This document shows positions 18,067-18,906 of a stretch of DNA of 18,906 nucleotides, in pieces. Origin of the DNA: an uncultured Chitinophagaceae bacterium. GTDB taxonomy: Bacteria > Bacteroidota > Bacteroidia > Chitinophagales > Chitinophagaceae. The translations under genes and the position numbers were made by a program. Every line of letters begins with the position of its first letter. The first letter of the stretch is position 1. The notes beneath the pieces are model-generated. The model was not told the origin of the DNA and searched no databases. It was given only the letters and a program-made list of their open reading frames with translations. Location: the NCBI GenBank assembly GCA_946479005.1, contig CAMLEM010000001.1, positions 1 to 18,906 on the forward strand. The letters run 5' to 3'.

Positions 18067-18894
18067 TTACTTTTTACCAAAAGCATTCAGAAAAGTCCGC
18101 TCTACACTGATCTGCCAGGTATTTTCCGCCATTCGGTTCATGTCCGAGGAAAGCTCCATCCGGCGGCCTACATTCAATTTAAGATTGCTATTGAAGATCA
18201 ACTGGATCGCAGGAGCCAGGTCCCAGTAGTACCTCCCCTCTCCAAAGGTCCTCTGACCCAGGAATTCTAGGTAAAGGTTCAGGTTGGTTTGCTTATAGTC
18301 AGTATAATTCCTTGGAAATAATAAATAACCGGCGGAAACCGAATAATTCAGGGAACTATAATCCCGCGGAGGTATGTAGATGACATCATTCTTACGGGAT
18401 TCGTCAAGGAGCTGGGTGTGGCCAAGGGTCCCGGAAAGCGCGAACTTATTCCAGAGTTGCGTGGCGATCAGGCCGAATTCAATACCGCTCTTGTCTCCCA
18501 TCAGGCTGATCTCATCATAGTGAAAGGGAACCACCGAATGCGTCGCGTCTGCGAAAAAAGCCAAACGAAAATGCTTATGTATTTCATCCTGGGAAAAAAA
18601 CCGGTATTTGGCATACATTCCCACCGACTCAAACTCAAAATCGGAGGTGTGCATATTTGCAAATGTGGCCGTCAGATGCACCATCAGGTTCTTGTTCACC
18701 CCCACCATAAATTCCGGCATCAGGCGATGTGCGGATCGTTTGTATATTTCATCCTCCCCGGTAAAATGGTGCGTGATCTTTCCACTCAGTGAACGGGAAG
18801 GCATATTGGAAGCGGGTTCAGAAAACACAAATAATTCCTGAGCGTATCCCTGGTTCAGCAGGCAAACCATAAGGGCCATAAAAAATGATCTCAT
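18067..18894 (-). CDS. Predicted outer-membrane beta-barrel protein of unknown function
   Basis: A 275-aa exported protein. I chose the ATG at 18894; a TTG one codon upstream (18897) is less likely. MRSFFMALMVCLLNQGYAQ is a signal peptide cleaved near residue 19. The mature part begins ELFVFSEPASNMPSRS and then consists of amphipathic, aromatic-rich strands (for example MYAKYRFFS, LNLYLEFLG, LKLNVGRRMEL), as expected for a small outer-membrane barrel. Histidine-rich patches occur (ITHHF, DEIHKHFR, PFHYDE). No plug domain, lipobox or OmpA peptidoglycan-binding domain is visible. I think I have seen similar proteins in other Bacteroidetes, but I cannot name a function. It is convergent with the ATP-grasp-like gene and its upstream region leaves the window, so its operon partners are out of view. 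Confidence 0.75.
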   Translation of the reverse strand: MRSFFMALMVCLLNQGYAQELFVFSEPASNMPSRSLSGKITHHFTGEDEIYKRSAHRLMPEFMVGVNKNLMVHLTATFANMHTSDFEFESVGMYAKYRFFSQDEIHKHFRLAFFADATHSVVPFHYDEISLMGDKSGIEFGLIATQLWNKFALSGTLGHTQLLDESRKNDVIYIPPRDYSSLNYSVSAGYLLFPRNYTDYKQTNLNLYLEFLGQRTFGEGRYYWDLAPAIQLIFNSNLKLNVGRRMELSSDMNRMAENTWQISVERTFLNAFGKK

Positions 18895-18906
18895 CAAACA
18901 GAATTT

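Overview
The window looks like an ordinary chromosomal stretch of a Bacteroidota bacterium, most likely of the Chitinophagales/Chitinophagaceae type. The pointers are a very long Bacteroidetes-style TamB, an Oar-like TonB-dependent receptor with an N-terminal carboxypeptidase-regulatory domain, starts without clear Shine-Dalgarno sequences, and several matches to the Bacteroidetes -7 promoter box TAnnTTTG just upstream of genes. The taxonomic call is an inference from gene content. I see no rRNA, tRNA, insertion sequence, phage gene or CRISPR array.

Left part (1-9500): the window opens inside tamB (outer-membrane biogenesis; its start lies outside the window). It converges on, and overlaps by 7 nt, ribBA, a bifunctional riboflavin-biosynthesis gene on the minus strand. 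Divergent from ribBA is a large Oar-like TonB-dependent receptor with no SusD partner, closed by a strong, nearly symmetrical terminator hairpin. A minus-strand esterase-family gene converges on that terminator.

Right part (10509-18043): six genes run in the same direction and all fall in enzyme classes that make or break amide (C-N) bonds. They are an ATP-grasp ligase, a glutamate-cysteine-ligase family 2 (GCS2/YbdK-like) carboxylate-amine ligase, an exported amidase-signature amidase, a probable lipoprotein amidohydrolase, a class I glutamine amidotransferase, and a second, divergent ATP-grasp-like protein. The first two overlap by 1 nt (TAATG), the middle two by 4 nt (ATGA), and the last two are 17 nt apart. 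The four cytoplasmic-looking genes (ATP-grasp, GCS2, GATase, ATP-grasp-like) read as a candidate pathway for a small peptide or amide metabolite, by analogy with glutathione synthesis (a GCS-type step followed by an ATP-grasp step). The two exported hydrolases sit between the halves and may degrade an amide or be an unrelated insertion. The product is unknown. This cluster is the most interesting content of the window.

Right edge: a minus-strand gene for a predicted outer-membrane beta-barrel protein of unknown role converges on the cluster. A degenerate array of six 7-bp units lies in the divergent promoter region in front of the cluster.
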